Positions 6,923 to 15,910 of a stretch of 64,000 bases of DNA are shown here, in pieces. Within the stretch, counting starts at the first letter, position 1. Each line of letters begins with the position of its first letter. The notes under the pieces are model-generated. The model did no database searches, was not told where the DNA came from, and saw nothing but the letters and a program-made list of their open reading frames with translations. The DNA is from Cardiobacteriaceae bacterium (GTDB lineage Bacteria > Pseudomonadota > Gammaproteobacteria > Cardiobacteriales > Cardiobacteriaceae), in NCBI GenBank assembly GCA_030529365.1, contig JAUMXB010000012.1, forward strand, positions 1-64,000. Reading direction: 5' to 3'. The position numbers and the translations under genes are program-made.

Positions 6923-9900
6923 ATGCTGACCATCCACCAGTCTACCGATGCTGACGCGCTTTTCGAGGCCTTTGCCAGCGAACTTGCGCGCAGCCGCCGC
7001 AGCGTATTCGAACGCGCCACCGTCATCGTCCCTTCCATGACCGTGCGCGACTATCTCGACAACCGCCTCGCCGACCGCGATGGCATCTCCACCCTGCTCG
7101 ACGCCCGGTTTTTCGGCATGTTCGCCTGGGCGCTGGTGGAAAAAGTCACGGCCGACCCCGTTTATCCCAGTATGCCACCCCTGAGTCGTGCCGCCATGCA
7201 GTGGCGCATGTTTGCCGGATTCAGCGCGCGCCTGCCGCTCGATAGCGCAAGCCCCGACGGCATCGACCGCTTCCTTGCCGGTCTGACCCGCAACCTCGCC
7301 GACCCCGACGCCATCCTCGCCCTGCTCTGGCAAACCGCCGGAGAATTTGCCCGCATCTTCGCGCGCTACCTGCACATGCGCCCCGACTGGCTGGCGCTGT
7401 GGAGCCGGGGGCAGGGCGGCAGCCTCGAAGCGCTTTTCTCTGCCGTCGAGCGCGACAGCCAGCGCGACTGGCCAGCATGGATGCGTGAGCATTACCAAAC
7501 CCTCGCCGCCGTGCAGCAGGCCGTGTGGCAACAGGATTTTGCCGACGCCTTTCTCGCCCGCGAAGCCCGCCTCGCCGCCTTCTGGGAAACACTGGCGCAA
7601 GGCCGCACCGCTGCGCTGCCGCCTACCCTTTTCGTGTACGGCCTGGAAACGCCGGAAGCCGACATGCTCGCCTTCCTCGAACGCCTCGCCCCCTATTGCG
7701 ATATCCACGTCTATCATCATGCCGTCAGCGACGGCTATTTCGGCGACATGGTGGACGACCGCTGGCTGAAGCGCCTGCAACTCGACCAGCCCGACCAGCA
7801 CTACGACCCCGTTCACCCGCTGCTCTCGCGTTACGGCAAGGAACAGCGCGACATCTTCCGCCTGTGGATTGCCGGCGAAGAACACGAACAGCGCCGCCTT
7901 GTTACTTTGCCAGCGGCCCATCCGCCGCCCGCCACGCTGCTCGCCACCCTGCAAGCAGAAATCCGCGAGCTGAACCCGTCCTTGCTCGCCGATTTTGCCG
8001 TGCAGGACGACGACGATTCCCTGCGCATCCACGCCTGCCACGGCCTCATGCGCCAGCTCGAAGCCCTGCGCGGCGAACTGGCGCGCTGGTTTGCCGCAGA
8101 CCCCGCGCGCCAGCCCGCCGACGTTCTTGTCGTCCTCCCCGAACTGGAAAACGCGGAAAACCTCCTGCGCACCGTCTTCCCGCCGAGCGGCGACTACGAC
8201 GGCCATATCCTCCCCGCGCGTCTCACCGGCATCACGCCCCCGGCCGCCCAGCAGCTCTGGCAAAGCCTCGCCGGCCTTTACACCCTGCCCGCCACCCGCT
8301 TTGAAGCCGACCGCGTGCTCAACTGGCTGCGCGACGAGCACACCGCCGCCATGCTCGGCATCGCCCCCGCCACCATGAACCACTTCTGCGAAGCGCTGCT
8401 CGCCGCCGGCTATCGTCGCGGCCTCGACGACGCGCACGACAGCAGCGCCGACCGCGACGCGCGCTTCACCTTCACCTACGCCCTCGACCGCCTGCTCGCA
8501 GGCCTTTGGCTTGGCGACATCCCGCTGCACCAACACACCGTCCCCCAGCCCGGCGCCGACGCCGCCACCCTTGATGCCGTCTGCGCACTCGTCCTGCACT
8601 GGCAACAGGCGCGCCGCGAGCAGACGCAAACCCGCCCGGTCCGTCATTGGCTTGCCCTGCTGCGCGAACAGCTCGCGAACCGTTTCGCCCATGCCGCGAA
8701 CACTCCGGCCCACCGCACCATCGAGCAAACCCTGCACGACCTTGACGGCCAGCTTGCAAGCCTGGAAGCGCACACGTCGCTGCCGCCGGTTACCCTCGCT
8801 TTCGTCCTGCAAGACATCGGCAAGCGCCTGTCCGCCGAACACACCGGCTCCGAGCCTTCCGGCGTCATGACCATCGGCAAAATTGGCGCCATGCGCACCC
8901 TGCCCTACAAACTCGTGGCCTTCGTCGGCGCCAACATCGCCGATTTCCCTGCCAACCCGCCCGATGACCGCCACGACCTCTCGCGCCTCGGCCACAAACG
9001 CCCCGGCGATATTCATCCCGAGCACCAGGATTTGGCCGCCTTTCTCGACATCCTGCGCCATGCCAAGGAAGCGCTGTGGATTTTTTACGACCGCTACGCC
9101 CCCGGCAGCCGCGACGAACAGCTGCCGGCCCAGCCCGTGCAGGCGCTTGTCAGCTATCTGGAAGAACACTGCCCGCAAGCGCGCATTCTCCGCGAACACG
9201 GCAGCGACCCCTTCCAGTACGATGCGCCGGGCAACCATCCGCCGCCGCTCTGGCAGCAAGTGCGGGAAAGCCTGGCCACCCCGCGCGAGGCGGCGCAGCC
9301 CTTTATCCCCCTGGCCGTCCCCGAAGCGGATCTTGCCGCGCCGCTCCCCGCAGGCGATACGCTGCATGTCAGCACCCTGCGCCACGCACTCCTGTACCCG
9401 GCGACCACCTTCATGCGCGCGCGCGAACTGGCCGTGCACAGCTCCCTCCAGCCCGATCCCGAGTTGGAACCGCTGCGCCTCGACAATCTCGAAAACTACC
9501 GGCTCGACCAAACCCTCATCGAGCATCCCGACGATCCGCGCCTGCCCCATCTGCCCCTGCTGCCCGCCGGAGCTGCCGGCCAAGCGCTGCACAGCGACAG
9601 CCATTCCCGCCTTGCCAGCCGCCGCGCCGCGCTGCTGGCCGCCAGCGGCGAACGCGAACTCACGCCCGTGCAGGAACAGCTCATCACCCTCGATAGCCTC
9701 ACCCTGGCCGCCATCCTGCCGCAACACCTCGCCACCCCGCGCCAGCTCATTCTCCATCCGGGCAAAGCCAATATCCGGCAGCGCCTTGGCCTGTGGTGGC
9801 AGCACCTCATCTGGCAAAGCGCTGGCGGCCGCGGCGAAACCTGGTGCGCCTTCGCCGACGGTATCCATGTCCTCGCGCCGGTTGCCGATGCCGAAAGCCT

Positions 9901-10192
9901 GCTGCGCGCCTGGCTCAACGTCTATCAGCACAGCCAGCAACAACTCTGGTTGCTGCCGCCTGCCATCGGCGAACACTGGCTCAACGGCGAACCGCCCGAC
10001 GACAACCAGCTGCAACCCATCCTGAACAAATGGCGTCATCCGCAGTACCCCGACGAAGACCTTGACGCTTTCCTGTTTCTTCTCCGCGGCCACGAAGACA
10101 GCGACGTCAACGCCTGCCTTCTGCACAGCGCACAACGCTACGCCCCGGCACTGTATGCCCCCATCGCCCAATACAGCACTCAAATAGAGTGA
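6923..10192 (+). CDS. recC: Exodeoxyribonuclease V gamma chain (RecC)
   Basis: 1089 residues, close to the usual RecC length of about 1,100. Family features include YLHMRPDWLALW near residue 155, the region starting KIGAMRTLPYKLVAFVG near 660, and FYDRYAPGSRDEQLPAQPV near 715. RecC holds the RecBCD complex together and recognises Chi in double-strand break repair. Unlike many relatives there is no recB or recD next to it, only repeats on each side. No clear ribosome binding site precedes the ATG. The TGA stop is part of the following repeat (GTGAGAAATTTT). Confidence 0.9.
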   Translation: MLTIHQSTDADALFEAFASELARSRRSVFERATVIVPSMTVRDYLDNRLADRDGISTLLDARFFGMFAWALVEKVTADPVYPSMPPLSRAAMQWRMFAGFSARLPLDSASPDGIDRFLAGLTRNLADPDAILALLWQTAGEFARIFARYLHMRPDWLALWSRGQGGSLEALFSAVERDSQRDWPAWMREHYQTLAAVQQAVWQQDFADAFLAREARLAAFWETLAQGRTAALPPTLFVYGLETPEADMLAFLERLAPYCDIHVYHHAVSDGYFGDMVDDRWLKRLQLDQPDQHYDPVHPLLSRYGKEQRDIFRLWIAGEEHEQRRLVTLPAAHPPPATLLATLQAEIRELNPSLLADFAVQDDDDSLRIHACHGLMRQLEALRGELARWFAADPARQPADVLVVLPELENAENLLRTVFPPSGDYDGHILPARLTGITPPAAQQLWQSLAGLYTLPATRFEADRVLNWLRDEHTAAMLGIAPATMNHFCEALLAAGYRRGLDDAHDSSADRDARFTFTYALDRLLAGLWLGDIPLHQHTVPQPGADAATLDAVCALVLHWQQARREQTQTRPVRHWLALLREQLANRFAHAANTPAHRTIEQTLHDLDGQLASLEAHTSLPPVTLAFVLQDIGKRLSAEHTGSEPSGVMTIGKIGAMRTLPYKLVAFVGANIADFPANPPDDRHDLSRLGHKRPGDIHPEHQDLAAFLDILRHAKEALWIFYDRYAPGSRDEQLPAQPVQALVSYLEEHCPQARILREHGSDPFQYDAPGNHPPPLWQQVRESLATPREAAQPFIPLAVPEADLAAPLPAGDTLHVSTLRHALLYPATTFMRARELAVHSSLQPDPELEPLRLDNLENYRLDQTLIEHPDDPRLPHLPLLPAGAAGQALHSDSHSRLASRRAALLAASGERELTPVQEQLITLDSLTLAAILPQHLATPRQLILHPGKANIRQRLGLWWQHLIWQSAGGRGETWCAFADGIHVLAPVADAESLLRAWLNVYQHSQQQLWLLPPAIGEHWLNGEPPDDNQLQPILNKWRHPQYPDEDLDAFLFLLRGHEDSDVNACLLHSAQRYAPALYAPIAQYSTQIE

Positions 10193-10270
10193 GAAATTTT
10201 CTCATCCATAAGCGCTTATCGTGCAAAAATTTCTCACGATAAGCGTTTATTATTGGGAAAATTTCTCATA
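10189..10270. repeat. Composite palindromic element, copy 4 (overlaps the recC stop)
   Basis: A first GTGAGAAATTTTCTCA unit contains the recC stop codon. Core AAGCGCTT is at 10210-10217 and a variant AAGCGTTT at 10241-10248, 31 bp apart. A GGGAAAATTTCTCA unit follows. Confidence 0.88.
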
Positions 10271-10280
10271 TTTTATTATT

Positions 10281-12020
10281 TTATGTTTTTATGCTGGCAA
10301 CAAGAATGCCGCGCAGGCTGTTGCAGAGCAGGATGCGTTCGGCGCGGGCGAGATCGGCGCGGGTGAGTTCGCTTTCGTGGATGGCAGCAGCGCCGACGCG
10401 CTCGGGGTGGGCGAGAAGATGGGCGCGGGCGATGCCAGGGAGAATGTCGAGGGTAAGCGGCGGGGTGTGCCATTGCCCATCGAGTTGCACGAAAACATTG
10501 CTGCGCGCGCCTTCCAGCAGCTGGCCGCGTTCGTTGAAAAGCAGGGCATCGAAGGCGCCTTGCGCTTCCGCCTGTTGCCAAATGTCATCAAGATGGGCGC
10601 GATGCGTGGTTTTGAAGCGGCGCAGGGGATCGCGGTCGGGCAGCGGCTCGGGGTGGAGAAGAAGGTTGACGTGGGTGGCGATGTCCGCGAGCGGGGCGAG
10701 GCGGATATGGTGCGTGCCATCGGAGTGCAGGGTGATGTTCAGGCGTTGCCTGCCGTGGTCGTTGCGCAGGGCGGTGTGCAGGTCTTGCACGAGACGGCTG
10801 CGGTCGAGAGGGATGCGGAAGGCCGCGGCGCTGTCGGCGAGGCGTTGCAGATGGGCATCGAGCTGCTGCGCCTGCCCGTTTTCCACGCGCAGGGTTTCGA
10901 TGAGGTCGAAGGCGGGCGGGACGTGCAAAAAGGCGGCTTTGAGCTGGTATTCGCGGTATTCGTCGTCGGCGCGGCTGTCGATGGTGATGCCGGCGCCGGT
11001 GCCAAAGGTGGCCTGGCCGTCTTTGAGGACGAGGGTGCGGATGGCGACGTTGAGGCAGAAGCGCCCGGGTTCGAGATAGCCGATGGCGCCGGTGTAGAGG
11101 CCGCGCGGGCTCGTTTCCAGCTGGTCGATGAGGTGCATGGCCATGCGTTTGGGCGCGCCGGTGATGGAGCCGCAGGGGAAGGTGGCGCGCAGGATGTCGG
11201 CGTGGCTGATGCCCTGGCGCAGGTGGGCGTTGACGCGGCTGGTCATTTGCAGCACCTGGCCGTGTTGGGCGACGTGGAAGGCATCGCTCACGGTAACGCC
11301 GAAGGGGCGGGCGATGCGGCTCAGGTCATTGCGCAGGAGATCGACGATCATGGCGTTTTCCGCGCGGTTTTTTTCGTCGTTTTGCAGGGCGGCCTTGGCG
11401 GCTTCGATGTCGCCTTCGGCGCGCGCGGTGCCTTTCATGGGCAGGGTGTGGAGATGCTCGCCATCGCGTTGCAGAAAGAGCTCGGGAGAGAGGCAAAGGG
11501 TGTGGCCGTCGTCGGGATGGAAGGCGTAAGCGGCATAGGGCGCGGGCTGACGGGCGCGCAGGGCGCGATAGAGCGCGGCAGGGGAGCCGTAATATTCGCC
11601 ACGGGCGCGCAGGGTGTGGTTGATTTGATAGACGTCGCCAGCGCGGATGTGCTCGTGGATGCGCGCGATGATGGCGGCGTGTTCTTCCTCGCTCTGGTCG
11701 AAGGCAAGATTGATGAGGCCGCCGGGCTCGCCTTGCTGTTCTGCGGCGAGCCAGTGGTCGATGGCGTCGCCGTGCAGGTGGTCAAGGCGGACATACCAGT
11801 CGAGGGCCAGTGGCGGCGCGTCGCCAGGAAGATGGACGAGGGGAAAGCCGAAAGCGTAAGGGATGCGGAGGGTGGCATGCCAGCCTTGCGCCCAGCCTGC
11901 GGCAAGCAGGTCATCCAGCGCATCGAGTTCGGCGGGCGGCAGACAATCGCGGCGGATGAAATCGCGGTAGAGACGGGCGGTTTGCGCGCGGGCGTCGTCG
12001 AGAAGGATGAAGGGGGTCAT
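10281..12020 (-). CDS. Aminodeoxychorismate synthase component I fused to 4-amino-4-deoxychorismate lyase
   Basis: About 579 residues. Residues 1-330 are the chorismate-utilising PabB domain (GDVYQINHTLRARGEYYGSP, PMKGTA, ATFPCGSITGAPK, FGTGAGITIDS). Residues about 345-579 are a PabC-like fold-type IV PLP enzyme (RFKTTHR with the PLP lysine, FNERGQLLEGARSNVFV). The fusion therefore carries two consecutive steps from chorismate to p-aminobenzoate for folate; the glutaminase PabA is not in the window. The frame is open far upstream, but the ATG at 12020 is right because it overlaps the MFS gene stop as ATGA and begins the PabB homology. Confidence 0.9.
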   Translation of the reverse strand: MTPFILLDDARAQTARLYRDFIRRDCLPPAELDALDDLLAAGWAQGWHATLRIPYAFGFPLVHLPGDAPPLALDWYVRLDHLHGDAIDHWLAAEQQGEPGGLINLAFDQSEEEHAAIIARIHEHIRAGDVYQINHTLRARGEYYGSPAALYRALRARQPAPYAAYAFHPDDGHTLCLSPELFLQRDGEHLHTLPMKGTARAEGDIEAAKAALQNDEKNRAENAMIVDLLRNDLSRIARPFGVTVSDAFHVAQHGQVLQMTSRVNAHLRQGISHADILRATFPCGSITGAPKRMAMHLIDQLETSPRGLYTGAIGYLEPGRFCLNVAIRTLVLKDGQATFGTGAGITIDSRADDEYREYQLKAAFLHVPPAFDLIETLRVENGQAQQLDAHLQRLADSAAAFRIPLDRSRLVQDLHTALRNDHGRQRLNITLHSDGTHHIRLAPLADIATHVNLLLHPEPLPDRDPLRRFKTTHRAHLDDIWQQAEAQGAFDALLFNERGQLLEGARSNVFVQLDGQWHTPPLTLDILPGIARAHLLAHPERVGAAAIHESELTRADLARAERILLCNSLRGILVASIKT

Positions 12021-13198
12021 GATTCGGTTTCCACGGGGCGGGGCAGGGTAAGAATGGCGATGAGACCGAGGAGGGCGGCGAGGATAAGGGCGGCAAGAAA
12101 GGCGGCTTTGCCGTGGCGCTGGAAGATGAGGCCGGGCACGAAGGAGCCGAAAACGGAGCCGGTGTAGTAGATGGTGGTGTAGAAGGCGCTGGTGAGGGTG
12201 CGTGGCGCGGGGCTGGCGCGCACGACTTCGACGATGGCGACGCTGTGCAGGAGGAAGATGGCGGCGCACAGGGTAAAGAGCACGGCGAAGGTGAGGACGA
12301 TGCTCTCGGGAATGAGGAGCGCAAGCGAAGCGGTAAAGAGGAGGGAGGCGGCGACGAAGCTGCGCTTCAGACCGAAGCGCGCGGTGATGCGAGGAGCGAG
12401 CAGGGAGACGATGGCGCCGATGAGGTAGCCGCTGTACATCATGCCGGTGGCGAAGGTGCTGGCCTCGGGAAAGCTTTGCCGCACGATGAAGGGCAGGTAG
12501 TTGAGAATGGCGACGAAGGCGGAGAAGGGTGCGAAGATGATGAAGCACAGCGTCATCACGCGGCGCGAGCGCAGAAGGATGGCGAAGTCGGCAAGTTGGG
12601 GGCGCTGCGGGCGGTGCGCGGCATCGGTGCGCGGTGCGCGGATGACAAAGGCGAGAACCAGCAGGGCAATGCCGCAGAGGGCGGGGAAGATTTGCCAGTG
12701 CGACCAGGTGGCGAAGGCGGCGGTGCCGAGGCGGCCGCAAAAGCCGCCGATGATGGTGCAGCTGACGTAGAGGGCGAGGGTTTTGCGGTTGTCCGGCGCA
12801 TCAGAGAGGAAATGCAGGATGGCGCTGATGAGGATGGGCAACAGCGCGCCCTGCGCAAAGCGGATGAGAAGGAGCAGGGTGAAATGGCGGGCGCTCGCGA
12901 AGGCGAAGCAGGAGAGGGCGAGGGCAATAAGCGCCGGGCGCAGCAGGCTTGCGGGATGGCGGTTGCCGAGCAGGTAGCCGTAGAGCAGGGGCGCGGCGGC
13001 AAGCGGCACGAGGGCTACGGTGGTGAGCAGGCCGGCGCTGGCCGGGCTTTGTCCGTACTGCGCGGCGAGCGCGGGTTGCAGGGGCTGCGGCAGGTAGAGA
13101 ACGGCAAGCATGAAGATGGTCGCCAGAAAGAGCGGCCACAAGGCTTGGTTGGAATGGGAAATTTTCTCTCGCTGCGCGAGCAATAAATTATCATTCAT
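12017..13198 (-). CDS. Major facilitator superfamily transporter (YnfM/arabinose-efflux-like)
   Basis: 393 residues with about 12 hydrophobic segments. The cytoplasmic N-terminus is short, with the first membrane helix at residues about 20-40 (LWPLFLATIFMLAVLYLPQ). The second half continues after a basic loop, RAPRTDAAHRPQRPQ. It is probably an inner-membrane drug or metabolite:proton antiporter; the substrate is unknown. It ends with an ATGA overlap into the pabB-pabC gene, so the two are co-transcribed, which may be incidental. The start codon lies inside a composite palindromic repeat, and residues about 10-15 (REKISH) are encoded by a GGGAAATTTTCTC unit, so the N-terminus appears to be built from repeat sequence. 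Confidence 0.85.
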   Translation of the reverse strand: MNDNLLLAQREKISHSNQALWPLFLATIFMLAVLYLPQPLQPALAAQYGQSPASAGLLTTVALVPLAAAPLLYGYLLGNRHPASLLRPALIALALSCFAFASARHFTLLLLIRFAQGALLPILISAILHFLSDAPDNRKTLALYVSCTIIGGFCGRLGTAAFATWSHWQIFPALCGIALLVLAFVIRAPRTDAAHRPQRPQLADFAILLRSRRVMTLCFIIFAPFSAFVAILNYLPFIVRQSFPEASTFATGMMYSGYLIGAIVSLLAPRITARFGLKRSFVAASLLFTASLALLIPESIVLTFAVLFTLCAAIFLLHSVAIVEVVRASPAPRTLTSAFYTTIYYTGSVFGSFVPGLIFQRHGKAAFLAALILAALLGLIAILTLPRPVETES

Positions 13199-13266
13199 AA
13201 GCGCTTTCCGTGATAAATTTTCTCATGATAAGCGCTTCTTTATGGTAAAAAATCATTATTTTTACG
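13155..13266. repeat. Composite palindromic element, copy 5 (interrupted; overlaps the MFS gene start)
   Basis: Cores are at 13199-13206 and 13230-13237, 31 bp apart, with TGATAAATTTTCTCA between, then an arm GGTAAAAAATCATTATTTTT. A further GGGAAATTTTCTC unit at 13157 is separated from the first core by extra sequence and lies within the MFS coding region. Confidence 0.85.
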
Positions 13267-13333
13267 TGTTTTATGAAATTATGATTTGCGCCGTGCACTT
13301 CTGCGGGCATATGGTAGCACTTTGCGCCGGGTT

Positions 13334-15163
13334 TTACGGCGGGCGTGGATGAATGCCGTGGCGGTCGATACGGTAGGCGGGGGTGAGCAGGGTGCAGTGT
13401 TCCAGTTGCCAGCCGGCGGGGAGCGGCGGGTTTGGCGGGCAGTGCGTGACGGCGAAGGGGTAGTCCTTCAGCGGGACAAGGCTGATGACGGGCGTTTGCG
13501 GGTAGGCGTCGAGCAGGGTTTTCAGGGCGCTGTGCTGGCGCTTTTTGTCGGCGGTGATAAGGATGGCGACAGGCGCACGGGCGCGGCGCCGCAGTTCGGG
13601 CAAGAGATGGCGGCGGGCGTCGTCGCGTTCGCGGTAGCGGTAGCCGGGATTGATGACGAGGCTGCCTTCAGGGGTGTGCAGGATGGCGGCGTTGCCGTTC
13701 GGTGTCTGGTAGAGGACGGGCGCTTGCGGACGCAGTGGCCACAGACAGGCGGCGAGCACGAGAAGGACGAGCGCCATGCGCGTTTTGCGCGGCCAGCGGG
13801 CAAGCAGGGCGAGGGTCAGGAGATAGGCGGCAAGGGCGGCGGCGGTGCCGGGTTGCCAGAAGGGTTCGACGTGGGCGGCGGGGAGATTGGCCAGCGCTTG
13901 CAGGGTGGCGAGGGTGTGGTCGAGCAGGGTTTGCGCGACGGGGATGACGGGCGCAAGGGTGATGGCGAGAAAGCCGGCAAGCAGCAGGCAGCCCAGCCAG
14001 GGGATGACGATGAGGTTGGCGACGGGGGCGACGAGGCTCACGCCGCCGAACCATGCCCAGATGAGCAGGGTGAGGGCGAGGGTGATCCAGCCCTGGATGA
14101 GCGGCCATTGCACGAGGGCGGGCAGCTCGCGGTAGCGTTGCCAGGCGACGATGACGGTGAGCGTGGCGAGATAGGACAGCCACGCGGCAGGCGCGCCAAG
14201 GATGGCAGGGTCAAGGAGGAGGGAGACGGCGGCGGCAAGCGCCAGCCCTTCGACGCCGCTTTGCACGCGCGGCGTGAACCAGGCGAGGCTGACGCCGGCG
14301 AGCATGATCCAGGCGCGCAGGGCGGGTGGCTGCGCGCCGGAGAGGATGACGTAGAGCAGGGTGGCGAGCAGCATGAAGGCGTAGCCGCCGCTGCGCGGTG
14401 CGATGGCAAGCATGAGGCGGCGGTTCAGGCTGATGAGGGTTTTGCCTGTCCAGTAGGCCATGAGGGCGATGAGGCCGACGTGCAGGCCGGAGATGGCGAG
14501 GAGATGGGTAGTGCCGGTTTCGCGCAGCAGGTTGCGGTCGGCGGCGTGCAGGGCGGTGCGGTTGCCGATGAGAAGCGCTTGCAGCCAGCGCGCGTGGCGG
14601 TCATGAAAACGGGCGCGGATGCGGGCATCGAGAGTGGCGCGCAGGCGGGAGAGGGAATGGGCGGCTGGCGGCAGCGCCGTGGCGTCCTGCAAGGTGCCGG
14701 TGAGGCGGTTGTCGCTGAGGCGCAGAGCAATGCGCATATGCCAGCGGCTGGCGAGCGGCAGTTCGCGGCGGTCATATTCAAAAAGCGTGACGTTTTCGCC
14801 GACAAGTTGCGGGCAATCGGCGCTGGCGTCGATATGCACGGGGATGCGCTGCGCGCGCGGCGGCAGGTCATCGGGGAAATCGCGGACGTGTGCGTCAACA
14901 TGGCAAGAGTGGGAGGGGATATCAGGCGGGGCGAGCCGCCAGGCGCACAGGGCGAGCAGGAGCAGGAAAGGCGCAGCGGGGCGGGGGCGGGCAAAAGGCA
15001 GAATGACGAGGGCGAGGACGGCGACGGGCAGGGCAAGGTTTGCCGGCAGTTGGCTGCCGAGCCAGCTGGCCAGCAGGATGGCGAGGGCAAGGCGGCAGAT
15101 GGGCGATACAGCCTGCCAGCGGTGGCGGATGGCTATGCCCGCAGGTAGCGCACGATTATCCAT
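13334..15163 (-). CDS. comEC: ComEC/Rec2 family DNA-uptake channel
   Basis: About 609 residues, shorter than the 750 or so common in gammaproteobacteria. After an N-terminal membrane and OB-like region (SHSCHVDAHVRDFPDD) comes the competence domain, with THLLAISGLHVGLIALMAYW near residue 230 and many transmembrane helices. This is the inner-membrane channel that brings in single-stranded DNA during natural transformation. The C-terminal metallo-beta-lactamase-like region is short and appears to lack the metal ligands: where relatives have an HxDxDH motif, this protein has ITADKKRQHSALKTLL. The start at 15163 overlaps the upstream permease gene by 31 nt and has no strong ribosome binding site, so translational coupling is likely. 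Confidence 0.85.
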   Translation of the reverse strand: MDNRALPAGIAIRHRWQAVSPICRLALAILLASWLGSQLPANLALPVAVLALVILPFARPRPAAPFLLLLALCAWRLAPPDIPSHSCHVDAHVRDFPDDLPPRAQRIPVHIDASADCPQLVGENVTLFEYDRRELPLASRWHMRIALRLSDNRLTGTLQDATALPPAAHSLSRLRATLDARIRARFHDRHARWLQALLIGNRTALHAADRNLLRETGTTHLLAISGLHVGLIALMAYWTGKTLISLNRRLMLAIAPRSGGYAFMLLATLLYVILSGAQPPALRAWIMLAGVSLAWFTPRVQSGVEGLALAAAVSLLLDPAILGAPAAWLSYLATLTVIVAWQRYRELPALVQWPLIQGWITLALTLLIWAWFGGVSLVAPVANLIVIPWLGCLLLAGFLAITLAPVIPVAQTLLDHTLATLQALANLPAAHVEPFWQPGTAAALAAYLLTLALLARWPRKTRMALVLLVLAACLWPLRPQAPVLYQTPNGNAAILHTPEGSLVINPGYRYRERDDARRHLLPELRRRARAPVAILITADKKRQHSALKTLLDAYPQTPVISLVPLKDYPFAVTHCPPNPPLPAGWQLEHCTLLTPAYRIDRHGIHPRPP

Positions 15164-15846
15164 AGGGACAGCGCGGTGAGCACATATTTGAGCACGGGGC
15201 GCAGGAAGTCCATGCGTGCGCGCTGGCGCAGGCGCACGCCCGCCCACGAGCCGGCAACGGAAGCGGCGATGAGGGCTGCGAGCAGCGCGGCATGGTCGAG
15301 CCAGGCGAAGCCGTACCAGCCGTACACCACGATTTTGCCGAGATGGGCGAAAATCATCATGGCGGCGGCGGTGGAGACGATGGCGTGGTGGTCGTTGCAG
15401 CGCTTCATGAGCAGGGGAACGTTCATGGGGCCGGTGATGCCGACAAAGAGCGCGAGCACGGTCTGGAGAAAGCCGATGATGCTGAAGTGCTCGAAGCGGC
15501 CGATGGCGCGCTGGAAGGGCGGTACCCACAGGTTGAGCAGGATGTAGGCGCTGATGTAGAGCGGCGCGTGTTCGAGGTTGATGTGGCCGATGAGCCAGAA
15601 ACCGGCGAGGATGCCGAGGACGTTGCCAAGGAGGTATTGGCGCAGCGGCGAAACAAGGATGTGGCGGCGGCCGAACCAGGCGCGCGACAGGTTGGAGGCG
15701 AATTGCGTGGCGGCATGCACGGGAATGATGGCGGCGGCAGGCAGGAAGAACGGCATGAAGGCGATAAGGATCATGCCGCCGCCGATACCGATGACGGCGG
15801 TGAGGGTGGAGGTGAGGAAATTCAGGAGTACCAGCAGGGTGAGCAT
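15133..15846 (-). CDS. TauE/SafE (TSUP) family membrane permease
   Basis: About 237 residues with 7-8 hydrophobic helices. The N-terminal helix with TAVIGIGGGMILIAFMPFFLP is typical of the sulfite exporter TauE/SafE family, as is the duplicated helical layout (second half from about residue 130, LFVGITGPMNVPLL). Family members move sulfur-containing or organic anions; the substrate here is unknown. The ATG at 15846 was chosen because the family homology begins there. The end overlaps comEC by 31 nt. Confidence 0.82.
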   Translation of the reverse strand: MLTLLVLLNFLTSTLTAVIGIGGGMILIAFMPFFLPAAAIIPVHAATQFASNLSRAWFGRRHILVSPLRQYLLGNVLGILAGFWLIGHINLEHAPLYISAYILLNLWVPPFQRAIGRFEHFSIIGFLQTVLALFVGITGPMNVPLLMKRCNDHHAIVSTAAAMMIFAHLGKIVVYGWYGFAWLDHAALLAALIAASVAGSWAGVRLRQRARMDFLRPVLKYVLTALSLWIIVRYLRA

Positions 15847-15910
15847 GTGGTGCCGTTGGGGAGGGAGGATGTGCCAGTGTTGTGTGGCGGGGTTGGCATG
15901 GTGCGTTTTT

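Noticed and set aside
6911-10183. A 1090-codon open frame on the minus strand opposite recC
   Set aside because: It mirrors recC over its whole length; its Gly/Ala/Arg/Gln/Val-rich composition and lack of domains show it is a shadow of codon bias in recC.
12021-12740. The upstream extension of the pabB-pabC reading frame (240 further codons)
   Set aside because: It is an Arg/Pro/His-rich translation in the wrong frame of the MFS gene; PabB homology begins at the ATG overlapping the MFS stop.
15164-15529. The upstream extension of the comEC frame
   Set aside because: It lies out of frame over the TSUP permease gene and has an Arg/His/Pro-rich composition; the competence protein begins at the ATG at 15163.
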